A stretch of 64,000 bases of DNA from an uncultured Pelagibacteraceae bacterium (GCA_905616445.1 CAJQSV010000001.1:124001-188000), one strand, 5' to 3'. Counted from the stretch's first letter, positions 1-9,683 are shown. Program-made: numbers and translations. The notes: generated from the letters alone by a model not told the origin.

Positions 1-379
1 TCAAATTAAATCTTGCTAACCTCAGAACACAACAAACGGAAAAAATTAATGTTATTGCCCAGCCAATTTTTCCATAGTTTTTTAATTCCCAAAAATACAA
101 TATAAAAGCAGGAGCAATTCCAAAACTTACAAAATCTGTTAACGAGTCCAATTCTTTTCCAAACTCAGAGGTTCCTTTAATTAATCTAGCTATTCTTCCA
201 TCCAGAGCATCGAGCAAAGACGCAAAAACTAAAAAAATTACGGCTAAACTATAATTCTGATCTAAAGAAAATTTTATAGAACTAATTCCTAAACAAACAC
301 CGATTATGGTTAATAAACTTGGAAGAATAAATCTAGTTTTTTTTGAGGAAACAAGATTAAAAGGATTTTTTTTTTCCAT
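1..379 (-). CDS. pssA: CDP-diacylglycerol--serine O-phosphatidyltransferase, 3' end outside window
   Basis: Makes phosphatidylserine from CDP-diacylglycerol and serine in the inner membrane, the step before the Psd decarboxylase encoded immediately upstream. The visible N-terminal 126 residues read MEKKNPFNLVSSKKTRFILP at the start and then carry the CDP-alcohol phosphatidyltransferase signature as D-A-L-D-G-R-I-A-R followed by E-F-G-K-E-L-D-S-L-T-D, that is DG-x2-AR-x8-G-x3-D-x3-D. Hydrophobic helices lie on both sides. The ATG at 379 is one base past the psd stop, so the two genes are surely cotranscribed and translationally coupled. The gene runs off the left edge, so its C-terminus is unknown. 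Confidence 0.93.
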   Translation of the reverse strand, partial: MEKKNPFNLVSSKKTRFILPSLLTIIGVCLGISSIKFSLDQNYSLAVIFLVFASLLDALDGRIARLIKGTSEFGKELDSLTDFVSFGIAPAFILYFWELKNYGKIGWAITLIFSVCCVLRLARFNL

Positions 380-380
380 T

Positions 381-1028
381 TTATTTAACTGCTATTAAAC
401 TTTCACCGGCAACCACGTTTTGTCCTAGTTTAGCTAATAACTTTCTATTGTTAAAATAGATATCAACTCTACTGCCAAACCTAATCATTCCAATACGATC
501 GCCCTGGACGATTGCTTGGTTTACAGCTACCTCACAAACTATTCTTCTAGCGATAAGACCTGCTATTTGAACAATGATGATCTCATCACCCTCTTTTGTT
601 TTTAATCTATAATAGTTTCTTTCATTTTCTTCGCTGGATTTATCGAGCGATGCATTCAAAAACTTTCCTGGTTTATAAAGTATTTCCTCTATGTTTGCTG
701 ATACTGGTGTTCTATTTACGTGACAATTAAAGACGTCCATAAAAATACTAACTTTGGTAAATTTTTTATTTTCTAAAGAAAGTTCAGCTGGACCATCTAT
801 TTCTGTGATATTAGAAATTAAACCATCGGCAGGACTAACAAGAAAATTATCATCTTGGATCGAAACACGATCTGGGTCTCTGAAAAAGTAGTAAACCCAA
901 ACTGTTATTAGCATTGCAATTAAACCAAGAGTTTTTGAAACAAGTAAGCATACAAAAGTTACAGCTATAGCTATAGCTAAAAATCTATATCCTTCTTTGT
1001 GAATTTTTGGAAAAACTGAATTTAGCAT
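381..1028 (-). CDS. psd: Phosphatidylserine decarboxylase proenzyme
   Basis: Decarboxylates phosphatidylserine to phosphatidylethanolamine at the inner membrane. At 215 residues it is the short bacterial form of the family. Two hydrophobic segments near residues 15-48 anchor the N-terminus. The self-cleavage site that gives the pyruvoyl group is visible as F-G-S (G185-S186) inside MIRFGSRVDIYF, with the conserved H-V-N-R-T-P segment earlier (about residues 103-108). It is the first gene of a psd-pssA pair transcribed leftward and diverges from icd across 63 bases. Confidence 0.95.
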   Translation of the reverse strand: MLNSVFPKIHKEGYRFLAIAIAVTFVCLLVSKTLGLIAMLITVWVYYFFRDPDRVSIQDDNFLVSPADGLISNITEIDGPAELSLENKKFTKVSIFMDVFNCHVNRTPVSANIEEILYKPGKFLNASLDKSSEENERNYYRLKTKEGDEIIIVQIAGLIARRIVCEVAVNQAIVQGDRIGMIRFGSRVDIYFNNRKLLAKLGQNVVAGESLIAVK

Positions 1029-1066
1029 TTTTTAAATTTGATAATTTATTCTAATATGTATAAATA

Positions 1067-1080
1067 TTGATCTTAATCAA
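1067..1080. promoter_or_regulatory. Perfect TTGAT-N4-ATCAA palindrome before icd (FNR/CRP-family-like site)
   Basis: The sequence TTGATCTTAATCAA matches the FNR/Anr half-site arrangement TTGAT-N4-ATCAA exactly. It lies 11 bases before the icd ATG and just after a TGTATAAAT extended -10-like element (1057-1065), so a bound protein would sit near the transcription start and would most simply repress. One such match is not very improbable by chance in 64 kb of A+T-rich DNA, and no regulator gene of this family is in the window. Confidence 0.35.
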
Positions 1081-1091
1081 TTTATATTTAT

Positions 1092-2306
1092 ATGTCCAAA
1101 ATTAAGGTAAAAAATCCAATTGTTGAGTTAGATGGTGATGAAATGACTAGGATAATTTGGTCATTTATTAAAGAAAAACTTATTGTTCCTTATATAGAGT
1201 TAGACATCAAATATTATGACCTTGGAGTTGAAAGTAGAGACAAAACGGCAGATCAAATAACTATTGATTCAGCTAATGCCATAAACAAATATGGAGTTGG
1301 TATTAAGTGTGCAACAATCACACCAGACGAAGATAGGGTTCAAGAATTCAATTTAAAGAAAATGTGGAGGTCTCCTAATGGTACAATAAGAAACATATTA
1401 GGTGGTACTGTTTTTAGAGAACCTATTATATGTAAAAATATTCCAAAACTTGTACCCACATGGACACAGCCTATTGTTATAGGAAGACATGCTTTTGGTG
1501 ATCAATACAGAGCAACAGATTTTTTAGTTCCTGGAAAAGGTAAAATGGAAGTCAAATGGACTTCGGAAGACGGGAAAGAGAAAAAAGAATTTGAAGTTTT
1601 TAATTTTCCTGGGCCTGGTGTAGCTTTATCAATGTACAACTTAGACGACTCCATAAGAGATTTTGCGAGATCCTGCATGAATTACGGTCTGCAAAGAAAT
1701 TGGCCCGTTTATTTATCAACCAAAAATACTATCTTAAAAGCTTATGATGGAAGATTTAAAGATTTATTTGAAGAAGTGTTTCAAAAAGAATTTGCTGATA
1801 GATTTAAGATCGCTAATATTACTTATGAGCATAGACTTATTGACGACATGGTTGCTTGTGCGATGAAGTGGAGTGGTGCATATATTTGGGCATGTAAAAA
1901 TTATGATGGGGATGTTCAATCAGATACTGTTGCTCAAGGTTTTGGTTCTTTAGGATTAATGACGAGTGTTTTGATGTCACCGGATGGAAAAATAGTTGAA
2001 GCTGAAGCTGCTCATGGAACGGTTACAAGACACTACAGACAACATCAACAAGGTAAAGAGACATCTACTAACCCTATAGCTTCTATTTTTGCTTGGACAA
2101 GAGGTTTGGCGCATAGAGGTAAATTAGATAACAATAATGATCTTATTAAGTTTTCAGAAAAATTAGAAGAAGTGTGTATTGCAACAGTAGAGAGTGGTTC
2201 GATGACTAAAGACCTCGCTATACTTATAGATAAATCTGCAAAATATTTAACGACAAACCAATTTCTTGAAGCAATAAGCTCAAATTTAAAAAAGAAACTT
2301 AATTAA
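1092..2306 (+). CDS. icd: NADP-dependent isocitrate dehydrogenase
   Basis: TCA cycle enzyme converting isocitrate to 2-oxoglutarate and CO2 with NADPH formation, acting as a cytosolic dimer. At 404 residues and starting [20 protein letters not shown] it belongs to the eukaryotic-like subfamily II common in alphaproteobacteria, not the E. coli type. The substrate motif S-P-N-G-T-I-R-N is at residues 94-101, [13 protein letters not shown] at 131-143, and the cofactor segment [10 protein letters not shown] is near residue 310. Its last 8 bases overlap the end of convergent alaS. A palindrome close upstream may control it. Confidence 0.97.
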   Translation: MSKIKVKNPIVELDGDEMTRIIWSFIKEKLIVPYIELDIKYYDLGVESRDKTADQITIDSANAINKYGVGIKCATITPDEDRVQEFNLKKMWRSPNGTIRNILGGTVFREPIICKNIPKLVPTWTQPIVIGRHAFGDQYRATDFLVPGKGKMEVKWTSEDGKEKKEFEVFNFPGPGVALSMYNLDDSIRDFARSCMNYGLQRNWPVYLSTKNTILKAYDGRFKDLFEEVFQKEFADRFKIANITYEHRLIDDMVACAMKWSGAYIWACKNYDGDVQSDTVAQGFGSLGLMTSVLMSPDGKIVEAEAAHGTVTRHYRQHQQGKETSTNPIASIFAWTRGLAHRGKLDNNNDLIKFSEKLEEVCIATVESGSMTKDLAILIDKSAKYLTTNQFLEAISSNLKKKLN

Positions 2307-4974
2307 TTTTTTTACTTAAGGCTTTATAAGCATCTTCAATTTTTTCTTTAATTAGACCACCTGCTTGAGCAAAATCTTTTCTTCCTCCGCCACCTTTACC
2401 TCCTAGAATTTCAGCAGCTTCTTTAACAAAAGATACGGCGTCATATTTTTCTGTTAATTTATTTGTAACACCGACTGCTACTCCTACTTTTCCTTCGTAA
2501 TTGCAAAAAGCTATTACAATACCCTCTTTAATTTCTTTTTTCCCTTGATCAACTATATTTCTAAGTTCTTTGGAAGGTAAATCCATAAGAATTTGATATC
2601 TTAGTGTAAAATTACTGAATTTAGTGTCTTTAATAATATTTTTATTTTTATCATTTATTAAATTTTTAATCTTAATCTGTTCTAGTTGTTTGTTAAGATT
2701 TTTAAGATTTTCACTGAGATCAATGTTTTCACTATAGTTGGGAGAAACATTTAAAGACTTTAATTCTTTCTTAATAAAATTAATATCATCAGTTAAATTT
2801 TGTTCTTTATTAGATTTTTTTTCTTTTAAAGATTTTTCATAAGATTCAAGTTGCTTGCCCCTAAGTGCTTCAATTCTTCTTATTCCAGAAGCAATAGATG
2901 ATTGACTTACTATTTTAAATCTTCCAATGTCTTTTGTGTTTTTAACGTGTGTTCCTCCACATAGTTCTGTTGAAAAAAATGAACTATCCTCCTTACCCAT
3001 TGATAAAACTCTAACTTCTTCTCCGTATTTCTCTCCAAATAATGCTAAAGCACCATTTTCTACCGCCTCATTAGGTGTCATTATTCTAGTTTTAACATCA
3101 CTTGAAGTAGCAACCATTTCGTTAACTAATTTTTCAATCTTATTTACCTCATTATTCTCTATTAGTTTGTTGTGACTAAAATCAAATCTTAATTTTTCTG
3201 GACTTACTAAGGATCCTTTCTGCGTAACGTGCTTGCCAAGGGTTCTTCTTAAAGCCTCATGGAGTAAGTGGGTTGCTGAATGGTATGCTTTTGCATTGTC
3301 TCTTCTTTCATTGTTAATTTCTAAATTAACACTTTCTCCAACTTTAATATTTCCAGTCTCAACTCTACCTAAATGAACATATAAATCTGACATTTTTTTC
3401 AAAGTATCTTTAATAATTATTTTACAGTTAGATGTACTGATAAAACCTTGATCACCTACTTGGCCACCTGACTCAGCATAAAAAGGGGTTTGATTAGTTA
3501 TTATTTCAACTTCATCTTCAGCCTTAGCTTCGTTGACAAAACTATTACCTTTTGAAATTTTTAAGATTACTCCTTCTGCTTTATTGTATTCGTAACCCAA
3601 AAATTCAGTTGCATTTAATTCTTCTCTAACTTTAAACCATTTTTCTTCTATTGATTTGTCTCCAGAACCTTTCCAATTAGCTCTAGCTAATTTTTTACTC
3701 TCCTCCATTACTTTTTCAAAACCATTATTATCTACAGCAATATTTTTTTCCCTCAGGATGTCTGCTGTTAAATCTATTGGAAACCCATATGTATCATAAA
3801 GTTTAAAAGCAATTTCACCTGGTAAAACTTTATTTTGAACTTTTTCTAAATTTTCATCTAGTATTTTAATTCCACGCTCCAGAAGTGATGAAAATTTTTC
3901 TTCTTCATTTTTAAGAGTTTCAATAATTAAATCTTGTCCCCTTTTAAGTTCGGGGTAGCTTTCGGACATTTCTTTTAATAGGGTTTCAAATAATTTAAAG
4001 AAAACTGGATTTTTGCTTCCTAAAGTGTGCGCATGACGCATTCCTCTTCTCATAATTCTTCTGAGCACGTATCCACGACCTTCATTTGAGGGAAGTATAC
4101 CTTCGGCTATTAAAAAACTGCTTGCTCTTAAATGATCTGCAATAACTCTGTGACTAGCTATTGTTTTCTCATTTATAGGAGCCTTAGTAACATCTGAGGA
4201 TGCGCTTATAATTTTTTTAAAGTGGTCAATATTATAATTATCGTGTGTACCCTGAAGAACAGCAGTCATTCTTTCTAAACCCATGCCAGTATCAACGGAC
4301 GGTTTTGGTAAATCAATTCTTTTATCTTTTGAAACTTGTTCGTATTGCATAAAGACAAGATTCCATATTTCAATAAACCTATCTCCATCTTGATCTGGTG
4401 AACCTGGAGGTCCACCTTTTAATTTATCACCGTGATCATAAAAAATTTCAGAACAAGGCCCGCATGGTCCTGTGTCTCCCATTGACCAGAAATTATCAGA
4501 TGTTGCTATTTTAATAATCTTATCTTCACTTAAACCAGCAATTTTTTTCCATAGATTAAAAGATTCATTGTCTTCAGAATAAACTGTGACTAATAATTTT
4601 TCTTTAGGCAAGCCAAAGTCTTTGGTTAGTAAGTTCCACGCATGTTGAATAGCTTGTTCTTTAAAATAATCTCCAAATGAAAAATTTCCTAGCATTTCAA
4701 AAAAAGTATGGTGCCTTGGTGTGTACCCCACGTTTTCTAAATCATTATGTTTACCTCCTGCACGAACGCATTTTTGAGCTGTAGTAGCCAATTTAAAAGG
4801 TTTTTTTTCAAGACCAGTAAAAACATTTTTGAACTGAACCATGCCTGAATTAGTAAATATTAATGTTGGGTCGTTATTGGGAACTAAATTACTAGACTCC
4901 ACAATTTGATGATTATTTTTTTTAAAATATTCTAAGAATATTTTTCTTACATCGGTTAATAAAATCTGGCTCAT
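2299..4974 (-). CDS. alaS: Alanyl-tRNA synthetase
   Basis: Charges tRNA-Ala in the cytosol. The 891-residue protein has all expected domains: the class II catalytic core at the N-terminus ([20 protein letters not shown], residues 27-46, then [18 protein letters not shown]), the editing domain with H-S-A-T-H around residue 568 and C-G-G-T-H around residue 670 for clearing misacylated tRNA, a coiled-coil linker, and a C-Ala domain ending in the glycine-rich [16 protein letters not shown]. Length is normal for the family. It stands alone; the next leftward gene is convergent icd, with an 8-base overlap of stops. Confidence 0.97.
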   Translation of the reverse strand: MSQILLTDVRKIFLEYFKKNNHQIVESSNLVPNNDPTLIFTNSGMVQFKNVFTGLEKKPFKLATTAQKCVRAGGKHNDLENVGYTPRHHTFFEMLGNFSFGDYFKEQAIQHAWNLLTKDFGLPKEKLLVTVYSEDNESFNLWKKIAGLSEDKIIKIATSDNFWSMGDTGPCGPCSEIFYDHGDKLKGGPPGSPDQDGDRFIEIWNLVFMQYEQVSKDKRIDLPKPSVDTGMGLERMTAVLQGTHDNYNIDHFKKIISASSDVTKAPINEKTIASHRVIADHLRASSFLIAEGILPSNEGRGYVLRRIMRRGMRHAHTLGSKNPVFFKLFETLLKEMSESYPELKRGQDLIIETLKNEEEKFSSLLERGIKILDENLEKVQNKVLPGEIAFKLYDTYGFPIDLTADILREKNIAVDNNGFEKVMEESKKLARANWKGSGDKSIEEKWFKVREELNATEFLGYEYNKAEGVILKISKGNSFVNEAKAEDEVEIITNQTPFYAESGGQVGDQGFISTSNCKIIIKDTLKKMSDLYVHLGRVETGNIKVGESVNLEINNERRDNAKAYHSATHLLHEALRRTLGKHVTQKGSLVSPEKLRFDFSHNKLIENNEVNKIEKLVNEMVATSSDVKTRIMTPNEAVENGALALFGEKYGEEVRVLSMGKEDSSFFSTELCGGTHVKNTKDIGRFKIVSQSSIASGIRRIEALRGKQLESYEKSLKEKKSNKEQNLTDDINFIKKELKSLNVSPNYSENIDLSENLKNLNKQLEQIKIKNLINDKNKNIIKDTKFSNFTLRYQILMDLPSKELRNIVDQGKKEIKEGIVIAFCNYEGKVGVAVGVTNKLTEKYDAVSFVKEAAEILGGKGGGGRKDFAQAGGLIKEKIEDAYKALSKKIN

Positions 4975-5028
4975 AACTCAATAAATACAGATATTTTTTA
5001 AGTTGTCTATAAGTCTAAATGCTGGCTT

Positions 5029-5373
5029 TTAATTTTTATTATCTTCTACTAAACAAACTTCTGATTTAGTCAAAAACCGCCGACCTGTTCCATTATCTAA
5101 TGAAAACATGCCACCCATGCCATTAATCGCATCAATAGTAAGATCTGTGTGCTTCCAAGTTTTATACTGGTCTTCATTCATATAAAATGGTGTACCGTCA
5201 ATTTCACCTAATTTTATATCGCTATCACCTACTTGATATTCGTTTGCTGGAAAACACATTGGTGCACTTCCGTCACAACATCCACCTGACTGATGAAATA
5301 AAAGATCATTTCCATGAACTTTTTTTAAATCATTAAGCAATTTTTTTGCAGATAAGGTTGCGGTAACTTTCAT
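5029..5373 (-). CDS. DUF779 family protein, partner of aldehyde dehydrogenase
   Basis: A 114-residue soluble protein of the DUF779 family, which is often encoded beside NAD-dependent aldehyde dehydrogenases; its biochemical role is not established. It shows the family hallmark of paired cysteines in SGGCCDGSAPMCF (about residues 30-42), a possible metal or redox site, and a C-terminal segment GMGGMFSLDNGTGRRFLT. It follows the aldehyde dehydrogenase gene on the same strand after 44 bases that hold a 9-bp hairpin, so the pair is probably one operon. Confidence 0.85.
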   Translation of the reverse strand: MKVTATLSAKKLLNDLKKVHGNDLLFHQSGGCCDGSAPMCFPANEYQVGDSDIKLGEIDGTPFYMNEDQYKTWKHTDLTIDAINGMGGMFSLDNGTGRRFLTKSEVCLVEDNKN

Positions 5374-5380
5374 TTTTATA

Positions 5381-5403
5381 TGGTCCGTATTGAGTACGGA
5401 CCA
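5381..5403 (-). other. Intercistronic hairpin between aldehyde dehydrogenase and DUF779 genes
   Basis: Nine base pairs, TGGTCCGTA (5381-5389) with TACGGACCA (5395-5403), close a 5-base loop. The stem is notably G+C richer than its surroundings. Read leftward, in the direction of both genes, no run of T follows, so it does not look like an intrinsic terminator. A role in mRNA stability, processing or relative expression of the two genes is inferred only. It could also be a protein-binding palindrome. Confidence 0.6.
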
Positions 5404-5417
5404 CTATAATATATTTT

Positions 5418-6968
5418 TTAAAAGAAACCTAATTTACTTTCACTATAGGACACGTGCAAATTTTTCACCTGTCTATAATGATTCAACATCATTTTATGAG
5501 TTTCTCTCCCAATGCCGGATTGTTTGTATCCTCCGAATGCAGCATGAGCTGGATAAGCATGATAACAGTTTGTCCAAACTCTACCTGCTTGTATTCCTCT
5601 TCCCATTCTGTATGCAATGTTTCCATTTCTAGTCCAAACACCTGCTCCTAAACCATAGAGAGTATCATTTGCAATTTTAAGAGCATCTGCTTCATCTTTA
5701 AAAGTAGTAACTGAAACTACCGGTCCAAAGATTTCTTCTTGGAATACGCGCATGTCATTTTTTCCTTCAAAGACAGTTGCTTCAATATAGTTTCCTTTTT
5801 CTAAACCACTATTCATTTTAGTAACATTTCCTCCAGCTAGAACTTTAGCTCCTTCTTTCTTACCTAAATCTAAGTAAGATTTTATTTTTTCCATTTGTTC
5901 TAGAGAACATTGTGCTCCTAACATGGTCTCCATTTGTAAAGGATTGCCTTGCTTGACTGCTTTCACTCTTTCTAAGGCTCTCTTCATGAATTTATCATAA
6001 ATAGATTCTTGAACTAAAGCTCTGCTAGGGCAAGTACAAACTTCTCCATTATTAAGTGCAAACATAGTGAAACCTTCTAAACATTTGTCAAAGAAGGCGT
6101 CGTCTTTATCCATAACATCTTCGAAGAATACGTTCGGAGATTTTCCTCCTAACTCTAATGTTATTGGGATTATGTTTTGTGCAGCATATTGCATTATTAA
6201 ACGTCCAGTAGTTGTTTCACCTGTAAAGGCAATCTTTCTAATTCTTTTAGAAGATGCCAAAGGTTTTCCTGCTTCTAAACCATAACCACTAACAATATTT
6301 AAAACACCTGGTGGTAATAAATCACCAATTAGTTCCATTAAAAGTAGAATAGATGCTGGTGTTTGTTCGGCTGGTTTTAATACAACACAGTTACCTGCAG
6401 CCAAAGCTGGCGCAAGTTTCCAAGTAGCCATTAAAAGTGGAAAGTTCCAAGGTATAATTTGTGCAACTACACCAAGTGGTTCCGGTACATGATAAGAGTA
6501 TTCATCATTACTTATCTCTCCTATTGAACCTTCTTCAGCTCTAATTACTCCTGCAAAGTATCTCCAATGGTCAACTACTAGCGGCAAATCAGCAGCCATA
6601 CATTCTCTAATAGGCTTACCATTATCGAGGCATTCAGCCGTTGCTAGTAAGTTTAAGTTTTTTTCTATTACATCGGCTATCTTTAAAAGAATATTAGATC
6701 TCTCGCTAATAGAAGTTTTCCCCCATGTAGGAAAAGCTGCGTGAGCTGCGTCTAATGCGAACTCAACATCTTTTTCGTTCGAACGTGGCACCTGACAGAT
6801 AACTTCATTTGTAATTGGCGTAGTATTATCGAAATACTTTCCAGACTTTGGTTCTACAAATTTACCACCAATAAAATTTCCATACTTAGCTTTAAATGGG
6901 AATTTTACTTTAAGATGCGAAGTATCAATGGAAGATGACAGTTTCGTGTTTTTTTGTTGTACGCTCAT
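5418..6968 (-). CDS. NAD-dependent aldehyde dehydrogenase
   Basis: Oxidises an aldehyde to the carboxylic acid with NAD(P)+; the natural substrate cannot be read from sequence, though acetaldehyde-type and other short aldehydes are usual for DUF779-linked members. The 516-residue protein has the oxyanion segment I-I-P-W-N-F-P (171-177), the base Glu272 in LELGGKSPN, and the nucleophile Cys311 in [11 protein letters not shown], all conserved. It starts with one of the strongest Shine-Dalgarno sequences in the window (AAGGAGG, read on the minus strand, about 5 bases before ATG), which suggests high expression. DUF779 follows downstream. Confidence 0.94.
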   Translation of the reverse strand: MSVQQKNTKLSSSIDTSHLKVKFPFKAKYGNFIGGKFVEPKSGKYFDNTTPITNEVICQVPRSNEKDVEFALDAAHAAFPTWGKTSISERSNILLKIADVIEKNLNLLATAECLDNGKPIRECMAADLPLVVDHWRYFAGVIRAEEGSIGEISNDEYSYHVPEPLGVVAQIIPWNFPLLMATWKLAPALAAGNCVVLKPAEQTPASILLLMELIGDLLPPGVLNIVSGYGLEAGKPLASSKRIRKIAFTGETTTGRLIMQYAAQNIIPITLELGGKSPNVFFEDVMDKDDAFFDKCLEGFTMFALNNGEVCTCPSRALVQESIYDKFMKRALERVKAVKQGNPLQMETMLGAQCSLEQMEKIKSYLDLGKKEGAKVLAGGNVTKMNSGLEKGNYIEATVFEGKNDMRVFQEEIFGPVVSVTTFKDEADALKIANDTLYGLGAGVWTRNGNIAYRMGRGIQAGRVWTNCYHAYPAHAAFGGYKQSGIGRETHKMMLNHYRQVKNLHVSYSESKLGFF

Positions 6969-7061
6969 TTTTCCTCCTTTTTTTAATCTTAAAATTTAAC
7001 TACAAGAAAGGTTTTTAATATACAGAAATGTTTTCCGCATTAAAATTGCAGGTTGTATATT
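6969..7061 (-). promoter_or_regulatory. Leader and promoter region of aldehyde dehydrogenase gene, with inverted repeat
   Basis: The stretch between the aldehyde dehydrogenase start and the recA terminator holds a strong ribosome-binding site next to the ATG and an inverted repeat AATATACA (7017-7024) / TGTATATT (7054-7061) with 29 bases between the arms. The arms are A+T rich, so chance is possible, but the spacing and position fit a two-site operator. No confident -35/-10 pair was assigned. Confidence 0.35.
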
Positions 7062-7068
7062 AAATATT

Positions 7069-7103
7069 AAAAAGGGACACGAAAGGCCGTTTAAGGCCTT
7101 TCG
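7069..7103 (-). terminator. Intrinsic terminator of recA
   Basis: The stem CGAAAGGCC (7080-7088) pairs perfectly with GGCCTTTCG (7095-7103) around a 6-base loop. Reading leftward the stem is followed, after TGTCCC, by five T. It lies 22 bases past the recA stop, so it should end recA transcription before the aldehyde dehydrogenase promoter. Confidence 0.78.
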
Positions 7104-7125
7104 CTGAGATAACAACTATAATTTC

Positions 7126-8283
7126 TTATTTTTTCTCTGTTTCAGTAGTTTCTTTTTTTTCTACTGACTTATCTTCAGATTTTTCTACTATCTTATCTTT
7201 AGAAATCTCTTCTTTAGGTACTGGGTTCCCATCAAGTGCTGCTGATATAGCTGCTGCTTGATCTCTAATTACTTTTTCAATTTCCTCTGCAACCTTCGGA
7301 TTTTGTTCTAGATAAATTTTTGCATTTTCTCTACCTTGACCAATTTTTTCACCTTTATAAGCATACCAAGCGCCAGATTTTTCTACAACGCCTGCTTTTG
7401 CTCCAAGATCTACCAGCTCACCTGTTTTGCTAATTCCTTTTCCGTACATGAGGTCAAATTCAACTACTTTGAATGGAGGGGCAACTTTGTTTTTAACTAT
7501 TTTAACTCTTGTAGAGTTTCCAATAATTTCATCTTTATCTTTTATTGCTCCAATTCTTCGAATATCCATTCTTACAGATGAATAGAATTTTAATGCATTT
7601 CCACCTGATGTTGTTTCAGGATTTCCAAACATAACACCAATTTTCATTCTTATTTGGTTAATAAAAATTACCATTGTGTTGGATTTAGATACTGATCCAG
7701 TTATTTTTCTCAAAGCCTGGCTCATTAATCTGGATTGAAGACCTACGTGATGGTCACCCATTTCACCTTCTAATTCAGCTTTTGGTGTAAGAGCAGCAAC
7801 TGAGTCAATAACAATCACTGATATTGATCCTGATTTAATTAATGTGTCTGCAATCTCTAAAGCTTGTTCACCTGTATCTGGCTGAGAAATTAACAACTCG
7901 CTAGTTTTTACTCCTAATTTTTTTGCATAAATTGGATCTAATGCGTGTTCAGCATCAATGAAGGCACATATTCCGCCTTTTTTTTGAGCTTCGGCCAATA
8001 CCTGAAGAGCCAAGGTTGTCTTTCCTGACGATTCTGGTCCGTAGACTTCTATAATTCTACCTTTTGGCAATCCTCCTATGCCAAGTGCTAAATCTAAGCT
8101 TAAAGATCCTGTTGAAACCGATTCTATGTCTAAAGCTTGCTGTTGACCTAGTTTCATCACTGAGCCTTTACCGAAATTTTGGTCTATTTGGCTGATTGCC
8201 GCTTCTAAAGCCTTGGTTTTTTCCTTTAACTCCTGCTCTTTTTTACTGTCTGACTTAACTACTTTTAAATTATTTTTTATCAT
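7126..8283 (-). CDS. recA: Recombinase A
   Basis: DNA strand exchange protein for homologous recombination and repair. The start chosen is the ATG at 8283 (MIKNNLKVV), giving 385 residues, because an AAGGA site lies about 6 bases before it; a start 36 bases upstream at 8319 would fall inside the likely promoter. The Walker A motif G-P-E-S-S-G-K-T-T is at about 82-90 and the filament and DNA loops follow ([38 protein letters not shown]). The C-terminal tail is acidic and lysine-rich, rather longer than usual. Monocistronic, with a terminator after it. Confidence 0.97.
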   Translation of the reverse strand: MIKNNLKVVKSDSKKEQELKEKTKALEAAISQIDQNFGKGSVMKLGQQQALDIESVSTGSLSLDLALGIGGLPKGRIIEVYGPESSGKTTLALQVLAEAQKKGGICAFIDAEHALDPIYAKKLGVKTSELLISQPDTGEQALEIADTLIKSGSISVIVIDSVAALTPKAELEGEMGDHHVGLQSRLMSQALRKITGSVSKSNTMVIFINQIRMKIGVMFGNPETTSGGNALKFYSSVRMDIRRIGAIKDKDEIIGNSTRVKIVKNKVAPPFKVVEFDLMYGKGISKTGELVDLGAKAGVVEKSGAWYAYKGEKIGQGRENAKIYLEQNPKVAEEIEKVIRDQAAAISAALDGNPVPKEEISKDKIVEKSEDKSVEKKETTETEKK

Positions 8284-8304
8284 TTTTATCCTTTTTTTAT
8301 GTTC

Positions 8305-8317
8305 GAATCGTTGATTC
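8305..8317. promoter_or_regulatory. Palindrome GAATC-GTT-GATTC at the recA transcription start
   Basis: A perfect 5-bp inverted repeat with a 3-base centre lies 22 bases before the recA ATG, overlapping the start point expected from the promoter at 8319-8347. That is a typical operator position. It is not the classical alphaproteobacterial SOS box (GTTC-N7-GTTC), so the binding protein is unknown. Confidence 0.35.
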
Positions 8318-8318
8318 A

Positions 8319-8347
8319 AATGTACACATTTTGTTCTTTTTTATCAA
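8319..8347 (-). promoter_or_regulatory. Probable recA promoter with degenerate SOS-box-like site
   Basis: On the minus strand TTGATA (8347-8342), a 17-base spacer and TACATT (8324-8319) form a good sigma-70-type promoter, about 36 bases before the recA ATG. Overlapping its -10 and spacer is GTAC-N7-GTTC (8322-8336, plus strand), one base short of the alphaproteobacterial LexA consensus GTTC-N7-GTTC. Whether LexA acts here is inference. Confidence 0.45.
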
Positions 8348-8380
8348 GTATTAAAAATTGATGCTAAAAAGGCTTAAAAT

Positions 8381-9682
8381 TTAGGATTTTTTAATTTTTT
8401 CTAGCGTTAATTCTCCAAGAATAGCTAAAAGTTCAAATTTAGATATTTCAAAGTTACTTTCTGCTTTAGCGTTAGCTATTCTTGCGTTTAAAAGTAAGCT
8501 TCTCGATTGGATGACTTCTAGCGTCGTTCTTGTATTACCTGAGTCATATTCTAAAGTAATTCCTTCGTTTGCAATTTCTGCTGCCTTAACTTGCGCCTGT
8601 GTTGCTTCTAAAATACTTTGCGATGATTGATAAGCTGACCATGAATTTGTGGTGTCAGTTTTTACTTCATTTGTTGTGTCTTGAAGAATTAAACTACTTT
8701 GTTCCTTTTTGAATTTTGATTTTTTTAATGAAGAATAGTTTTCTCCGCCACTAAAGAGAGGCATTGTAACCGTAGCTTTAAGTGTCTCTTGGTCAGCTTC
8801 ATCAACGGAAGAGCTGAGTTCTTTATTTTTAGACTGCGTGAAGTTAATTGATGCTGAAGGAGAAAACTTAGATTTCTCAATGCTTACATTTTTTTTTGCA
8901 ATTTCATAATCAAGTTTAGCAAGAAGTAGTTTTGGATTATTTTTTTCTGAAAAAGCTAAAGCTGTGTTTAAACCTTGAGGAAAACTTAAATTTAAACTGT
9001 CTGTAAAATTATCTTTTAAAATTTTGTTTGGTGAAGGCAATATAATAATTCTTTCAAAATTACTTTTAGCTGTTAAAAGCTCTGTGTCTGCTGAGATTAA
9101 CTTAGCATTAGCTCCGGCAAGTGAGGATTCAGATTGGGCTAAGTCCGTTAAAGTAATTTCTCCCTTTTGCAACCTAGAGCGATCTGTTTCAACTTGTCTT
9201 TCAAATAAATCAACATTGGCTAAATTAAATTTTTTATTTTTAATTTTATAAATTAAATCATAGTAAGCAAAGGCAGATTTTAATAGAACTTGTTGTTCGG
9301 TATTTTTTAACCTAAGCGCAGCTTGCTCTGATTCAAGTTGAGATTTTTTAATTGAATTATAGCCTTGAAATCCTTGAAAAATTTTTTGATCTACAGATAC
9401 AGACTGAGAAGTTTTGTCGTTACTAGTATCAGGAAGCACAGCTCCTATCTGGTTAGTTCTATTAGAAGTTTGCTGGCTGCTTTTAGTTTCTGAAACAGAT
9501 ATGCTAGGTAAAAACTCACTTCTTGAAATATTAATATTTTCTTTAATAGCTTTATAGTTTTCTCTTTCGGCATTTAAAGTGGGATTGTTTTTATAGGCAC
9601 TTTCTAAATATATTAAAAATTCAGAAGCAAAAACTGTGCTTAAATTAAAAATAAAAACAATGAGTATGATAAAAAATTTCAT
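8381..9682 (-). CDS. TolC-family outer membrane efflux protein
   Basis: Forms the outer membrane channel-tunnel of a type I secretion or efflux system. The 433-residue protein begins with a signal peptide (about residues 1-19, MKFFIILIVFIFNLSTVFAS) and has two repeated helical halves, each with the family's coiled-coil character, including the LAQSESSLAGANAKL region near 180-195 and VIQSRSLLLNARIANAKAESNF near the C-terminus. No inner membrane pump or adaptor gene is adjacent. It is followed after one base by a glycerate kinase-like gene, so it may lead a short operon. Confidence 0.9.
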   Translation of the reverse strand: MKFFIILIVFIFNLSTVFASEFLIYLESAYKNNPTLNAERENYKAIKENINISRSEFLPSISVSETKSSQQTSNRTNQIGAVLPDTSNDKTSQSVSVDQKIFQGFQGYNSIKKSQLESEQAALRLKNTEQQVLLKSAFAYYDLIYKIKNKKFNLANVDLFERQVETDRSRLQKGEITLTDLAQSESSLAGANAKLISADTELLTAKSNFERIIILPSPNKILKDNFTDSLNLSFPQGLNTALAFSEKNNPKLLLAKLDYEIAKKNVSIEKSKFSPSASINFTQSKNKELSSSVDEADQETLKATVTMPLFSGGENYSSLKKSKFKKEQSSLILQDTTNEVKTDTTNSWSAYQSSQSILEATQAQVKAAEIANEGITLEYDSGNTRTTLEVIQSRSLLLNARIANAKAESNFEISKFELLAILGELTLEKIKKS

Positions 9683-9683
9683 A

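Noticed and set aside
8284..8319. Twelve-residue N-terminal extension of RecA
   Set aside because: It would cross the palindrome and expected transcription start, while the ATG at 8283 has a good ribosome-binding site and matches family length.
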